Part shown: positions 8,973 to 17,155 of the stretch, piece after piece | Numbering within the stretch: position 1 is the stretch's first letter | Layout of the letters: each line of letters opens with the position of its first letter | Translations under genes and position numbers: made by a program | Notes under the pieces: generated by a model | What the model saw: only the letters and a program-made list of their open reading frames with translations | Database searches by the model: none | Told to the model about the DNA's origin: nothing | Assembly (NCBI GenBank): GCA_023390635.1 | Contig: JAEWCM010000202.1 | Span: 1-35,233 of the forward strand | Source: Bacillota bacterium | GTDB taxonomy: Bacteria > Bacillota > Desulfitobacteriia > Desulfitobacteriales > Desulfitobacteriaceae | DNA: 35,233 nucleotides | Direction of reading: 5' to 3'

Positions 8973-8979
8973 ACATAAA

Positions 8980-9179
8980 GGTCCCAAAGAGGCAGGCTTG
9001 ACGCACAAAAGCGGAGGATTTGGGCAAAGGGGCGTTAAGCTGCACACCGGCTTCGCGGCATGCGAAGCCGGAGGTTCACTAACTGAAAGCAGCGGGGTTC
9101 CGGCGCAGCGCCGTAAAGGCCAGTGCTGCAGCCCCGGCGCCCTCCGCAGCGTTGTGCGGCAAGCCTGCCTGGTCCTTGG
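8980..9179. other. GC-rich, highly self-complementary element; candidate structured RNA or miniature mobile element
   Basis: The rest of the 344-base gap between spoVR and trmO holds one long folded unit. AGGCAGGCTTG (8990-9000) pairs perfectly with 9160-9170. Then CGCACAA (9002-9008) pairs with 9152-9158 after one mismatch, and GCGGAGG (9011-9017) pairs with 9141-9147. Inside are GCTGCA 9039-9044/9127-9132, a perfect 10-bp hairpin CCGGCTTCGC 9047-9056/9062-9071, and GCAGC 9089-9093/9125-9129 around a small CGGCG/CGCCG hairpin. GGTCC occurs on both sides (8980-8984, 9171-9175). It is clearly richer in G+C than its surroundings. An 81-codon frame across it looks meaningless. It does not match tmRNA, RNase P, SRP or riboswitch cores that I know. 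Confidence 0.7.
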
Positions 9180-9222
9180 AATCCAACACCAAAATTAATT
9201 AGTAAAGGTGATAAAGATATAA

Positions 9223-10026
9223 ATGGATAATATTTCGCTGAATCCGGTGGGAATCGTCAGTTCTACTATTTCCAACCGTGATTTAATGCCTAATTCAGGG
9301 CAATTGGCCCGTATAATTATTTATCCGGATTACGTAAAAGCTTTACAGCGAATTAAAGAATACTCTCATATTTGGGTATTGAGTTGGTTGCACCAGGCAA
9401 AAAGAGATGTGCTCACTGCCGTGCCGGTAAAAATCAATCCGAATGTCAAGCCGTTTGGAACGTTTGCCTTGCGTTCCCCCAGCCGTCCTAATCCGATTGC
9501 CCTTTCTCTTGTTCGGCTGTTGGACATCGATGAGGACAACAGCCTGCTGGTTTCCGGTTTAGATGTGATTGACGGAACCCCAGTTTTGGATATTAAGCCT
9601 TATTTTGAAAGAGATACGGTATTTTCTCCCTTGGCGCCCCACATTCCCTGCAGTCGGGAAGAGGTCTTACTCAGAGCGCTGCGGACTCAAGCGCTGAATC
9701 ATCACGGGGAAGAGTGTGACGATTTGAGACTGGCAGTGCGGATGGGGATGCTCGTAGAAGAACGGTTTAGCTATTTAAAAGACCCTGAGCTTAAACTTCA
9801 TGTGACCGGTTCGCCTTGTTTTGCTGACTGTCTCCAGGGTTTAACCAGAGCGAGGCTGGCCAATCCACCCCGCTTTTCCTATCAGGTTCGGGAGGCCGGG
9901 TCAGGCTACGAGGCCGTTTGGAGTAAAGGTGAAAAAGTTCTGAAATTGTCAGCGCAAAAGTCATTGAATAGTGAAGAATTCAAACGGCTAAAGGATGAGG
10001 AGATTTTTGAGATAGCCGGCGTATAA
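9223..10026 (+). CDS. trmO: tRNA (adenine37-N6)-methyltransferase TrmO (UPF0066/TsaA family)
   Basis: TrmO methylates N6 of threonylcarbamoyladenosine at position 37 of certain threonine tRNAs, using SAM. The family signature is visible around residues 80-100: GTFALRSPSRPNPI, then SLVRL and later DVIDGTPVLDIKPY. At 267 residues it has an extra C-terminal segment after the core beta barrel, as the longer members do. The ATG at 9223 follows AAAGGTG by about 11 bases. It is a single gene between the structured element and the DedA gene. Confidence 0.9.
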   Translation: MDNISLNPVGIVSSTISNRDLMPNSGQLARIIIYPDYVKALQRIKEYSHIWVLSWLHQAKRDVLTAVPVKINPNVKPFGTFALRSPSRPNPIALSLVRLLDIDEDNSLLVSGLDVIDGTPVLDIKPYFERDTVFSPLAPHIPCSREEVLLRALRTQALNHHGEECDDLRLAVRMGMLVEERFSYLKDPELKLHVTGSPCFADCLQGLTRARLANPPRFSYQVREAGSGYEAVWSKGEKVLKLSAQKSLNSEEFKRLKDEEIFEIAGV

Positions 10027-10181
10027 TTGTTAAAATTACTTTTAAGAAATATATATTTAAGAATATCTTAAGGTGCTTTAAAGATAGTTAAGAGTATAAT
10101 CAAAGTATCGCCTGATCAAGGTGATAGGTGTTCATTGTTTTCCTAAGGGGAGAATGATGGAGGAGAAAAGAGGATTGTACT

Positions 10182-10796
10182 TTGGAACATTATGATTTGA
10201 TTGTGATGGAGCTGATCCGTCATTATAGTTATATTGGGCTTTTTGTGGCTTTAATTTTGGGTATTATCGGTCTGCCGGTGCCTGATGAATTTTTACTGAC
10301 CTTTGCCGGTATGGAAATCAGAAGCGGCAGAATGAATTTTCCTCTAACTTGGATAATTGCTTTTGTGGGCAGTTTGGCAGGAATGAGTATCAGCTACTGT
10401 ATCGGCCGGCTGCTGGGGGCCCCCTTTTTCGATAAAATAGCGCCCTATCTGCACCTTAATGAAAAGCGCAGAACCAGGATTGAAAGTTGGTTTGCCCTCC
10501 ATGGTGTTAAATTGGTATTTGTAGGATATTTTCTGCCGGGAATCAGACACATTTCCGCCTATTTTGCCGGAATCAGCAAAACTGCTTATCCTAAATTTGT
10601 TGTTTATGCCGGCGGAGGGGCTTTGTTCTGGTCATTGACTTTTCTTACGCTAGGCCGTTTTCTGGGCAGATATGCCCCCCAATTTAACCACCTGCTTCAT
10701 CATCACCTTCTTCACATTTCCATTATTGTGGCCATTTTAGGGTTAGTTGTCTATGCTGTCTATAGGTTCGCAGGAAAGAAAAGAATAAGTGATTAG
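10182..10796 (+). CDS. DedA-family membrane protein (VTT/SNARE-associated domain)
   Basis: This 204-residue protein has the DedA pattern: an N-terminal membrane segment (YIGLFVALILGIIGLPVPDE), a re-entrant glycine-rich region (GSLAGMSISYCIGRLLG), an amphipathic stretch, and then GYFLPGIRHISAYFAG with the conserved FxPGxR motif. DedA proteins act in membrane lipid homeostasis; some scramble or flip phospholipids or undecaprenyl phosphate. The start is TTG 10182, eight bases after AGAGG, because no in-frame ATG precedes the first membrane segment. TATAAT at 10095-10100 could be the -10, but its -35 is poor. Confidence 0.9.
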   Translation: MEHYDLIVMELIRHYSYIGLFVALILGIIGLPVPDEFLLTFAGMEIRSGRMNFPLTWIIAFVGSLAGMSISYCIGRLLGAPFFDKIAPYLHLNEKRRTRIESWFALHGVKLVFVGYFLPGIRHISAYFAGISKTAYPKFVVYAGGGALFWSLTFLTLGRFLGRYAPQFNHLLHHHLLHISIIVAILGLVVYAVYRFAGKKRISD

Positions 10797-10815
10797 ATTG
10801 GTATTACGGGAAAAG

Positions 10816-10844
10816 TGGAAATTTAAGCGGTGAGCCGTTATAAT
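10816..10844 (+). promoter_or_regulatory. Probable promoter of the cyclophilin gene
   Basis: TGGAAA (10816-10821), 17 bases, then a perfect TATAAT (10839-10844). It lies 66 bases before the start codon and after the DedA stop. Confidence 0.45.
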
Positions 10845-10909
10845 CTAGGAAGAATGTATCGGCTGTTTCTTTATGAGAAGCTGAGAGAATAAGGAGTTGT
10901 GTATAAAGG

Positions 10910-11344
10910 ATGAAAAAAGGCATCATTGAAATGGATGAAGGTAAGATTGTGATTGAATTCTTTCCTGAGGAGGCACCAGGCACCGTTGCTAATTTTGAGA
11001 AGCTGACTAATGAAGGTTTTTATAACGGACTGACCTTTCATCGGGTAATTCCGGGATTTGTGGCTCAAGGAGGATGCCCTCAGGGTAATGGAACAGGTGG
11101 GCCGGGTTATACCATTAAGTGCGAAACTGCTGGAAATCCCCATAAGCATGTCCGGGGAGCGCTTTCAATGGCCCATGCCGGAAAAGATACGGGCGGAAGT
11201 CAATTTTTTATTTGCTATGATGATTTTCCTCATTTGGATGGAGTGCATACGGTCTTTGGACAAGTAGTTGAAGGAATGGATATTGTCGATGGGATTGAAC
11301 CAGGAGATAAAATGATCTCAGTAACAGTAATTGATGAAGACTAA
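10910..11344 (+). CDS. Peptidyl-prolyl cis-trans isomerase, cyclophilin type
   Basis: A short cytoplasmic cyclophilin of 144 residues. The catalytic stretch [19 protein letters not shown] is near residues 44-62, with the essential arginine in HRV, followed by GGSQFFI and [12 protein letters not shown]. The histidine in place of the cyclosporin-binding tryptophan is usual in bacterial members. It speeds proline isomerisation during protein folding. AAGGAG precedes the ATG by about 12 bases. With its own promoter and terminator it is a single-gene unit. Confidence 0.94.
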   Translation: MKKGIIEMDEGKIVIEFFPEEAPGTVANFEKLTNEGFYNGLTFHRVIPGFVAQGGCPQGNGTGGPGYTIKCETAGNPHKHVRGALSMAHAGKDTGGSQFFICYDDFPHLDGVHTVFGQVVEGMDIVDGIEPGDKMISVTVIDED

Positions 11345-11350
11345 TAAGAC

Positions 11351-11389
11351 TTGAGGCCGTTTTGTGACGGCCTCAAATCTATTTTTACA
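11351..11389 (+). terminator. Terminator after the cyclophilin gene
   Basis: TTGAGGCCGT (11351-11360) pairs perfectly with ACGGCCTCAA (11367-11376) around a six-base loop, followed by ATCTATTTTT. Confidence 0.92.
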
Positions 11390-11402
11390 TAGGTGCGGAT
11401 CA

Positions 11403-11510
11403 ATGGATAAGGTTAATAAAGATTATATTGAACTATTATTGAAAAAGCTGGGAGAGAAAAGGCTTTGGGCATATTTATCAGTGATTTTAATCAGATGGCA
11501 TATAAAATGA
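11403..11510 (+). CDS. Short upstream reading frame (35 aa) overlapping the DnaA-like gene
   Basis: ATG 11403 follows AGGTG by seven bases and opens a frame of 35 codons, beginning MDKVNKDYIELLLKK. It runs 46 bases into the DnaA-like gene in another frame. The first ~20 residues look like an ordinary amphipathic N-terminal helix; the rest, in the overlap, does not. It may be a leader peptide coupling translation to the next gene, or the true N-terminus of that gene cut off by a frameshift. Confidence 0.4.
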   Translation: MDKVNKDYIELLLKKLGEKRLWAYLSVILIRWHIK

Positions 11511-12427
11511 TCGGAGATTACAATGTTGCTTCAGCTCCTGAGGTTTTGTTGATCTGCGGAGGTGAAGGGTTGGGTAAGACAACCCTCATAAACTGTCTGA
11601 GGCAAAAGGAAGCAGAACAAAAAACAGTTATGACGAACGGGCAGGCATTTGCCTCGGCCTACGCTGAGGCGGCCCAGCACAATGGGTTGAACATTTTCCG
11701 CCGGCAGATGCGTTCAAGCCGATTATTTCTCATGGATGATATACATTTGCTGGCCAATAAGAAACACACTATTGAGGAAATGCTGTATACCTATGAATAT
11801 ATTTCAAAAAGCAGGGGTAAGATGGTCTTGACGCTCCAAGGAGAAAATACTGATTTAGGATTTTTGGGAGAGCGATTGGAGTCCCGCCTGCGTCAAGGAC
11901 TGATTATCAATCTATACCCATTGTCGGAAGAGGAGAAAAAAGATTTTATCGCACTTTATTTGCGGGAAAAATATTTATATGCAGAACAGGAAGCCATCAA
12001 TCAGATTGCCGGCTCCTGTTGTTCCCTGACAGAGATTAAGAGCCGAATCAGAGGATATATCCTCTATGCAGAAGAGCGGGGGCTGTCTCTTTCTGCTGCT
12101 TGTTTTGCAGATTATTGGAAAGAAGAGCAACAGAGAAGAGCCAGGCTCTTTACCCCGGAAAATATTATCAGACAGATCGCTCTTCAACTGGGACTCGACG
12201 AGAAAGATTTGATAAAAGGGAGAAGACAGCCGGAATTTATTAAGGGCAGGCAAATGGCCATGTACTTGATGCACCGGAGCGGAAATTATTCTCTTCAGGA
12301 GATTGGTGACTGTTTTTCCGTGACCCATGGAGCGGTTCATTACGGATGCCAGAGAATAGCCTCTCAGTTAAAAGAAGACCGCCAATTGGCAGAGCGCCTA
12401 AGACGATTGGAAATCTCAATCGATTGA
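11465..12427 (+). CDS. DnaA-like AAA+ protein (DnaA paralogue lacking the N-terminal domains)
   Basis: The 320-residue product has two parts of DnaA. The first is an AAA+ module with Walker A GGEGLGKTT (residues 32-40), Walker B LFLMDDIHLL (D91, D92) and a sensor-like ERLESRLRQGLI segment. The second is a C-terminal helix-turn-helix (about residues 225-315), with RQMAMYLMHRSG and LQEIGDCFSVTHGAVHYG. True DnaA is about 440 residues and carries a DHTTVLHA-type box-recognition motif, here VTHGAVHYG. It is therefore a paralogue, perhaps a replication regulator or DNA-binding factor, not the initiator. TTG 11465 is the only usual start in frame and follows GGGAGAG by eight bases. pfkA starts 37 bases downstream. 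Confidence 0.85.
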   Translation: MGIFISDFNQMAYKMIGDYNVASAPEVLLICGGEGLGKTTLINCLRQKEAEQKTVMTNGQAFASAYAEAAQHNGLNIFRRQMRSSRLFLMDDIHLLANKKHTIEEMLYTYEYISKSRGKMVLTLQGENTDLGFLGERLESRLRQGLIINLYPLSEEEKKDFIALYLREKYLYAEQEAINQIAGSCCSLTEIKSRIRGYILYAEERGLSLSAACFADYWKEEQQRRARLFTPENIIRQIALQLGLDEKDLIKGRRQPEFIKGRQMAMYLMHRSGNYSLQEIGDCFSVTHGAVHYGCQRIASQLKEDRQLAERLRRLEISID

Positions 12428-12464
12428 GTTAAAGAACAGAAATTATCGAGCAAGGGGTAGGAAA

Positions 12465-13433
12465 ATGACGAATATTAAAAATATTGCCGTTTTGACCAGC
12501 GGAGGAGATGCTCCGGGGATGAATGCCGCGATCAGAGCTGTGGTCAGGAAAGGTATTTATTCTGGGTACAAAGTTTATGGAATAAAAAGGGGCTATGAAG
12601 GACTGATCCACGGTGAATTTACAGAATTGGGAGTAGGAGCGGTAGGAGACATTGTGCAGCGGGGAGGAACCATGTTAATGACGGCCCGCTCGGAGGAAAT
12701 GCGCACCAAGGAGGGGCAGGAAAAAGCTGTTATGCAGCTTAAGAGCAGGGAAATTGAAGGATTAGTGGTGATCGGGGGAGACGGTTCTTTTCGGGGAGCC
12801 CAGACCTTGGCTGCCCAAGGAGTAAAGATTGTCGGCATTCCTGCTACGATTGACAATGACATTCCCGGGACCGATTTAACGATTGGCTTTGATACGGCGG
12901 TTAATACTGTTCTGGATGCGGTAAGTAAAATCAGAGATACGGCCACCTCGCATGAACGGGTATTTCTGGTGGAAGTGATGGGAAGAGAACGGGGCAGCAT
13001 TGCCCTGCAAGTAGGACTGGCCTGTGGTGCCGAGTCAATTCTGGTGCCGGAAATACCTTTTTCGTTGGAGGAAATCGGAGATAAATTGCTTCGGGGACGG
13101 AAGAGAGGAAAAAACCAGAGTATTATTATTGTGGCGGAAGGAGCAGGAAGTGCCTATGAGTTGGGAAAGGAGCTGCAAATTAATACCGGACTGGAAATGC
13201 GGGTGACGATTTTAGGACACATTCAAAGAGGCGGAAATCCCAGTGCCATGGATGCTTTGCTGGGAGCATCCATGGGAGGAAAGGCTGTGGAAATCCTGCT
13301 CAGGGGACAATCAGAGCAGATGACCGCATACCAGGGACAAAAGGTGGTGGCCTGTCCGATGGAAACGGCGTATGGACCTAAAGTTCCCCTGGATAAAGAA
13401 TTGTATGATCTGGCTAATCAACTGGCTATCTAA
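12465..13433 (+). CDS. pfkA: 6-phosphofructokinase (ATP-dependent type)
   Basis: PfkA phosphorylates fructose 6-phosphate to fructose 1,6-bisphosphate, the committed step of glycolysis. The 322-residue length fits the bacterial tetrameric enzyme. The N-terminal ATP loop TSGGDAPGMNAAIRA is at residues 11-25, GGDGSFRGA is near 105, and the catalytic TIDNDIPGTD follows at about 129. The glycine after GGDGSxx favours ATP over pyrophosphate as donor. The position before TIDND is alanine (IPATIDND) where E. coli has glycine and PPi enzymes have lysine. Regulatory-site residues such as RGG (IQRGGNPS) are present. It likely shares a transcript with the DnaA-like gene. Confidence 0.96.
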   Translation: MTNIKNIAVLTSGGDAPGMNAAIRAVVRKGIYSGYKVYGIKRGYEGLIHGEFTELGVGAVGDIVQRGGTMLMTARSEEMRTKEGQEKAVMQLKSREIEGLVVIGGDGSFRGAQTLAAQGVKIVGIPATIDNDIPGTDLTIGFDTAVNTVLDAVSKIRDTATSHERVFLVEVMGRERGSIALQVGLACGAESILVPEIPFSLEEIGDKLLRGRKRGKNQSIIIVAEGAGSAYELGKELQINTGLEMRVTILGHIQRGGNPSAMDALLGASMGGKAVEILLRGQSEQMTAYQGQKVVACPMETAYGPKVPLDKELYDLANQLAI

Positions 13434-13457
13434 GTTGATTGTGGATGGATGCCGTTT

Positions 13458-13505
13458 AAACAGAGCTGTAGGGCAAAGAACTTTTCTTGCCCTACAGCTC
13501 TGTTT
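13458..13505 (+). terminator. Long inverted repeat after pfkA, probable terminator
   Basis: A perfect 19-base-pair stem joins 13458-13476 and 13487-13505 (arms AAACAGAGCTGTAGGGCAA and its complement) around a ten-base loop. The stem begins 25 bases after the pfkA stop. There is little T-tract after it (AGTCCAATCG), so it may stabilise the mRNA end as much as terminate. Confidence 0.7.
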
Positions 13506-13617
13506 AGTCCAATCGTATTAATTGCGTGTTCATCAAACTGTGCTCTCTTTGTCGTAAGAAGCAGGATTTTTTCTATAGAAAGTCGAAATGACAAACATGA
13601 AAAAGGGGTGGATATAA

Positions 13618-15723
13618 ATGGACGGAATTTTTGCCTTAGATATTGGTACGCGGATGGTCATGGGCCTGCTCATGAGCAAAAACGGACAAGATTATAAAAT
13701 TACCGCCAGTGCATGCACCGAACATAGCCAGAGAGCAATGTATGACGGTCAGGTGCATGATGTGGAAGAGGTAGCCCGGGCTGTTGAAAAGGTAAAAAAT
13801 GAGTTGGAAGAGAAAACAGGGGAAACGTTGACAGAGGTGGCCGTGGCGGCTGCCGGACGGGCATTGATCACGGAAGTGGCTGAAGCAGAGCGCCAGGAGC
13901 TTCTGCCGATTGGATGGGAAAAAGAAGATGTGCTCGCCCTGGAAATGGAAGCAATTCAACAGGCCCTGCGCCAGATTGAGGCTAATCAGGCCTATGAAGG
14001 TAATTATCATTGTGTGGGCTACAGCCTGATTGAGAGCCATTTAGATCAGCAGAGAATCGCTAATTTAGTGGGTCAGCGGGGCAGGAAGGCCAGGGTCAAG
14101 GTGATCGCCACTTTTTTACCCAGAGCGGTCATTGACGGTCTGATTTCAGTATTGGGGCGGGTTGGCTTGAATATGAGCAGTCTGACCCTTGAACCGATAG
14201 CAGCGGGACAGGCAGCCATCCCTCCCGATATGCGCAGGCTGAACTTGGCTTTGGTTGATATCGGCGCAGGAACTTCTGATATTGCTTTGACGAAAAACGG
14301 CACCTTCTTTGCATATGGCATGGTGCCAATGGCTGGTGATGAGGTAACAGAGGTGCTGGCAAACAGCTATCTTCTCGATTTTCAGACAGGCGAAAAGATC
14401 AAGCGTTCCATGCAAACCAAACAACGTATCTCCTATACCGACTTTTTAGGTAAAAAATATTCTTTAAGTAAGGAAGAATTACTGGATACAGTCAGACCGG
14501 TCGTTGGCGAACTGGCCAATAAAATAGCCGGGACAATTTTAGAATTAAATCATGGAGTTCCTCAGGCGGTTATCCTCATAGGGGGAGGAAGTATGACCCC
14601 TCTTTTGCCACAGTTTCTGGCAGAAGCTATGAATTTACCCCAAGAGCGCATAGGTCTGCAGGTGAGAGAAAGAGTGGCCCATGTCACAGGAGAGAAAAGT
14701 GTCAAAGGACCGGAAAGTATCACCCCTATCGGCATAGGAATCACGGCCTTGGAGAATCAGGGGCTGCACTATTATTCAGTATGGGTTAATGAACGGCCTG
14801 TACCGATTTTCGAACTGCAATTAGCGACGGTAGCGGAGGCTTTGCTGGCGTCAGGAATACAGCCCAGATCATTTCTAGGCAAACCGGGTGTGGCCTTGAC
14901 TTTCGAGTTGAACGGAGAAATTCAAGTCATCAAGGGGAGCATGGGTAAGTCCGCCCAATTACAGATTAACGGAAAAAGAGGGCGGCTGGAGGAAATTGTT
15001 CATCCCGGTGATCAGATTTCCTTTGAACCGGGAATTCCGGGAGAAGCGGGGAAAGGAAAAATTAAGGATATTCTCACTTTACCTGAAAGTAAGAACATCC
15101 TTTGGAACGGCAAGAACATCTCTTATATCCCGAAGGTATTTATGGACGGGCAGGAAGTGGATGAAGAAGTCGAGATAAAAGACGGGGCGAAAATTCTCTA
15201 TATTCCCAATACGGACCTGGATCAATTCTTGAAGCAAAGAGGGATTGAGCGGGTAGGGGAGCGGAAGATCCAAATTAAATTAAAAGGTCAGGAGCATATT
15301 TTGCCGGAAAAACAGATCATCAGTGTGAATGGAAGACCGGTGGAAAAAAATCTGCCTTTAGACAATGGGGACCGGATAGAGTATTCGGTTCAATGCCTCA
15401 AAATAAAGGATCTGGAGATCAGTGCCGAACCATGGCATTTTCAAATCAATGGCAAGGCGATTGTTTATTCACCCGAAGAGTGCCAAATCTATTGGCATGG
15501 CCAACGTTTAAGCCTGGATGACAAGGTTGAGGATGGCATGGAACTGAGGGTGGAGGGTTTTAAGGAAGCACCTACTTTAGCCCATCTCCTGCCTTTTGCC
15601 GGAATATCACAGCAGGTTCCGGCAGGCACTAAACTAATCCTGGAAGTTAACGGGCAAGAAGCGGAATTCACCACTCCATTAAAATCCGGGGATAGAATTA
15701 AAGCTGAATGGGGAGCACTATAG
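13618..15723 (+). CDS. FtsA-like actin-fold protein with long repeated C-terminal extension
   Basis: The first ~390 residues are an FtsA/PilM-type actin fold. They show phosphate-1 ALDIGTRMVMG (6-16), an inserted SHS2-like region, phosphate-2 ALVDIGAGTSDIAL near 210 and the adenosine motif VILIGGGSMTPLL near 320. FtsA tethers FtsZ to the membrane, but it is ~400-450 residues and ends in an amphipathic helix. This protein is 701 residues and no such end helix is evident. After residue ~440 come about five related units of the form (I/V/W)NG...VxxGDxI, which look like beta-grasp (ThiS-like) modules. The start ATG follows AAGGGGTG by seven bases. The role is not known; a cytoskeletal or division-associated function is inference. 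Confidence 0.82.
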   Translation: MDGIFALDIGTRMVMGLLMSKNGQDYKITASACTEHSQRAMYDGQVHDVEEVARAVEKVKNELEEKTGETLTEVAVAAAGRALITEVAEAERQELLPIGWEKEDVLALEMEAIQQALRQIEANQAYEGNYHCVGYSLIESHLDQQRIANLVGQRGRKARVKVIATFLPRAVIDGLISVLGRVGLNMSSLTLEPIAAGQAAIPPDMRRLNLALVDIGAGTSDIALTKNGTFFAYGMVPMAGDEVTEVLANSYLLDFQTGEKIKRSMQTKQRISYTDFLGKKYSLSKEELLDTVRPVVGELANKIAGTILELNHGVPQAVILIGGGSMTPLLPQFLAEAMNLPQERIGLQVRERVAHVTGEKSVKGPESITPIGIGITALENQGLHYYSVWVNERPVPIFELQLATVAEALLASGIQPRSFLGKPGVALTFELNGEIQVIKGSMGKSAQLQINGKRGRLEEIVHPGDQISFEPGIPGEAGKGKIKDILTLPESKNILWNGKNISYIPKVFMDGQEVDEEVEIKDGAKILYIPNTDLDQFLKQRGIERVGERKIQIKLKGQEHILPEKQIISVNGRPVEKNLPLDNGDRIEYSVQCLKIKDLEISAEPWHFQINGKAIVYSPEECQIYWHGQRLSLDDKVEDGMELRVEGFKEAPTLAHLLPFAGISQQVPAGTKLILEVNGQEAEFTTPLKSGDRIKAEWGAL

Positions 15724-16092
15724 GGCCTTCCCCAACATCAGACTGCAGACGAGAATAAAAAGGACGAGAAAAGTAATGAACACATAGAGATAATCCTTTT
15801 CCCATAAAAAGATGAGAACCGACATAGCGACTCTTAAGATTGGAGTGAGGATAAGAAAGAGAAGGCCGAGGCTCATGATAGCCGCAGGATCAAATCGGAT
15901 GACGCCGTGCAGTACTGCTGAAACAGAGGTGAATATCTCCCTCTCAGCCGGAGCATGAAAATTAAAGATCATCAGGATAAAGCCCAATGCCAGGGTTGCG
16001 GCGGAAATCATCACACCATAGCGAAGCCACCGGCTAATAAGAAGTTCCGGTTCAAAGGAAGTCTTTTTCATCAGGCCCACCAACCTTTCCAC
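15718..16092 (-). CDS. DUF1634 family membrane protein
   Basis: This 124-residue protein has three predicted membrane helices. Its motif GLLFLILTPILRVAMSVLIF near residues 74-93 is the conserved core of DUF1634. Such genes usually accompany TauE/SafE permeases, and this one starts inside the end of that gene (22-base overlap), implying coupled translation and probably a shared complex. A second in-frame ATG seven codons on (MKKTSFE) could be the true start. Its stop codon directly abuts the stop of the convergent FtsA-like gene. Confidence 0.85.
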   Translation of the reverse strand: MERLVGLMKKTSFEPELLISRWLRYGVMISAATLALGFILMIFNFHAPAEREIFTSVSAVLHGVIRFDPAAIMSLGLLFLILTPILRVAMSVLIFLWEKDYLYVFITFLVLFILVCSLMLGKAL

Positions 16093-16907
16093 AGCATTTG
16101 CATGGCAATGATCACTAAAACGGGAATAAAGAGCAGACGCAGCTGTTTGTTACTGATGTAGGGTAAGGTTTTGGCCCCCAGATGAGCGCCGGCTAAAACT
16201 CCCAGAGCGACAGGGCCGGCAATAACAGGATCAATGTCTCCTCTGGAGAAGTAGACCCCTGCGCTGGCTGCGGCAGTGACGCCGATCATGAAATTACTGG
16301 TGGCAGTTGAAACTTTAAGGGGTAGTTTCATAAAAACGTCCATACCCAGAACTTTAAAGGCTCCGCCTCCGATCCCTAAAAGCCCGGATAGGATACCGGC
16401 AAAATACATGACGGCATAAGCGGGGTATACTCCGGCCACCTGATAAGCAATGGTTTTATTGAGGACCTTGTCAAAATATTCACCGTTAAGCTTCAGGCGG
16501 GCGGCCAGCGGATGAGTGCTGACATGGGAGGGGGCAGAGGAATGCCGGGTTTTGAACATATTCCATGCCGAATAGAACATGAAGATGCCAAATACAAAGT
16601 AAAGGGTTTTGGCATTTAATAATCCTGTGATAAATGCACCGGTGATGGCACCAAGGGTTGTGGCTGTTTCCAAAAACATACCGATGCGAATATTGGTGAT
16701 CTTGTCGCTTACATAAGCAATGGCGGCGCCGCTTGATGTGGCAATGACTGAAACAATGCTGGCACCGATGGCTTCTTGAAAGGGAAGGTGGAGAATCAAT
16801 GTCAAAGCCGGAACGATGATGATGCCTCCGCCTAGTCCCAAAATTGAGCCAAGAAAACCGGCAAGAACGGAAAAGAGTAGAATGATGACGTCTGTAGAAA
16901 AACTCAA
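16071..16907 (-). CDS. TauE/SafE family anion permease (formerly DUF81)
   Basis: The 278-residue membrane protein begins with VIILLFSVLAGFLGSILGLG and continues GGGIIIVPALTL, the first half of the internally duplicated TauE/SafE fold. The second copy is LSGLLGIGGGAFKVLGM near residue 180. Members export or import sulfite, sulfoacetate and similar small anions. The substrate here cannot be told. A hydrophilic insert of about 30 residues (near 115-145) separates the halves. The start is TTG 16907, five bases after a perfect AGGAGGTG. Confidence 0.9.
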   Translation of the reverse strand: MSFSTDVIILLFSVLAGFLGSILGLGGGIIIVPALTLILHLPFQEAIGASIVSVIATSSGAAIAYVSDKITNIRIGMFLETATTLGAITGAFITGLLNAKTLYFVFGIFMFYSAWNMFKTRHSSAPSHVSTHPLAARLKLNGEYFDKVLNKTIAYQVAGVYPAYAVMYFAGILSGLLGIGGGAFKVLGMDVFMKLPLKVSTATSNFMIGVTAAASAGVYFSRGDIDPVIAGPVALGVLAGAHLGAKTLPYISNKQLRLLFIPVLVIIAMQMLWKGWWA

Positions 16908-17155
16908 GGGGACACCTCCTATTTAATTTCTAATTGTACTACTTTATTTTAAACCTCTCAACAAAGCCATATCCTACTTAATGCAATTTAGCTTTAAAGC
17001 AACATTATCTTTAAGTTTGAAAAGTAATTTTAAGAAATGTTTAAGGTGGAAAAAGTTGAATTTAATGAATAGGAGGATTAGAATTAAAGAGTTAAATATT
17101 GGGTTAATATATCTATGTAACCATAATAAGTGAATTCAAGGGAGATTTTATTGCT

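Noticed and set aside
8953..9198. 81-codon open frame across the structured element
   Set aside because: It begins inside a terminator loop, has no ribosome site and its composition is dictated by the inverted repeats.
12593..13000. 135-codon minus-strand frame within pfkA
   Set aside because: Shadow of a highly conserved glycolytic gene; serine/proline-rich composition typical of antisense frames.
13548..13585. Spo0A-box-like TTTGTCGTAA and GTCGAA upstream of the FtsA-like gene
   Set aside because: Matches are partial and short; such words are expected by chance in this composition.
13636..14040. 134-codon minus-strand frame within the FtsA-like gene
   Set aside because: Antisense to the intact actin-fold coding sequence, with no ribosome site.
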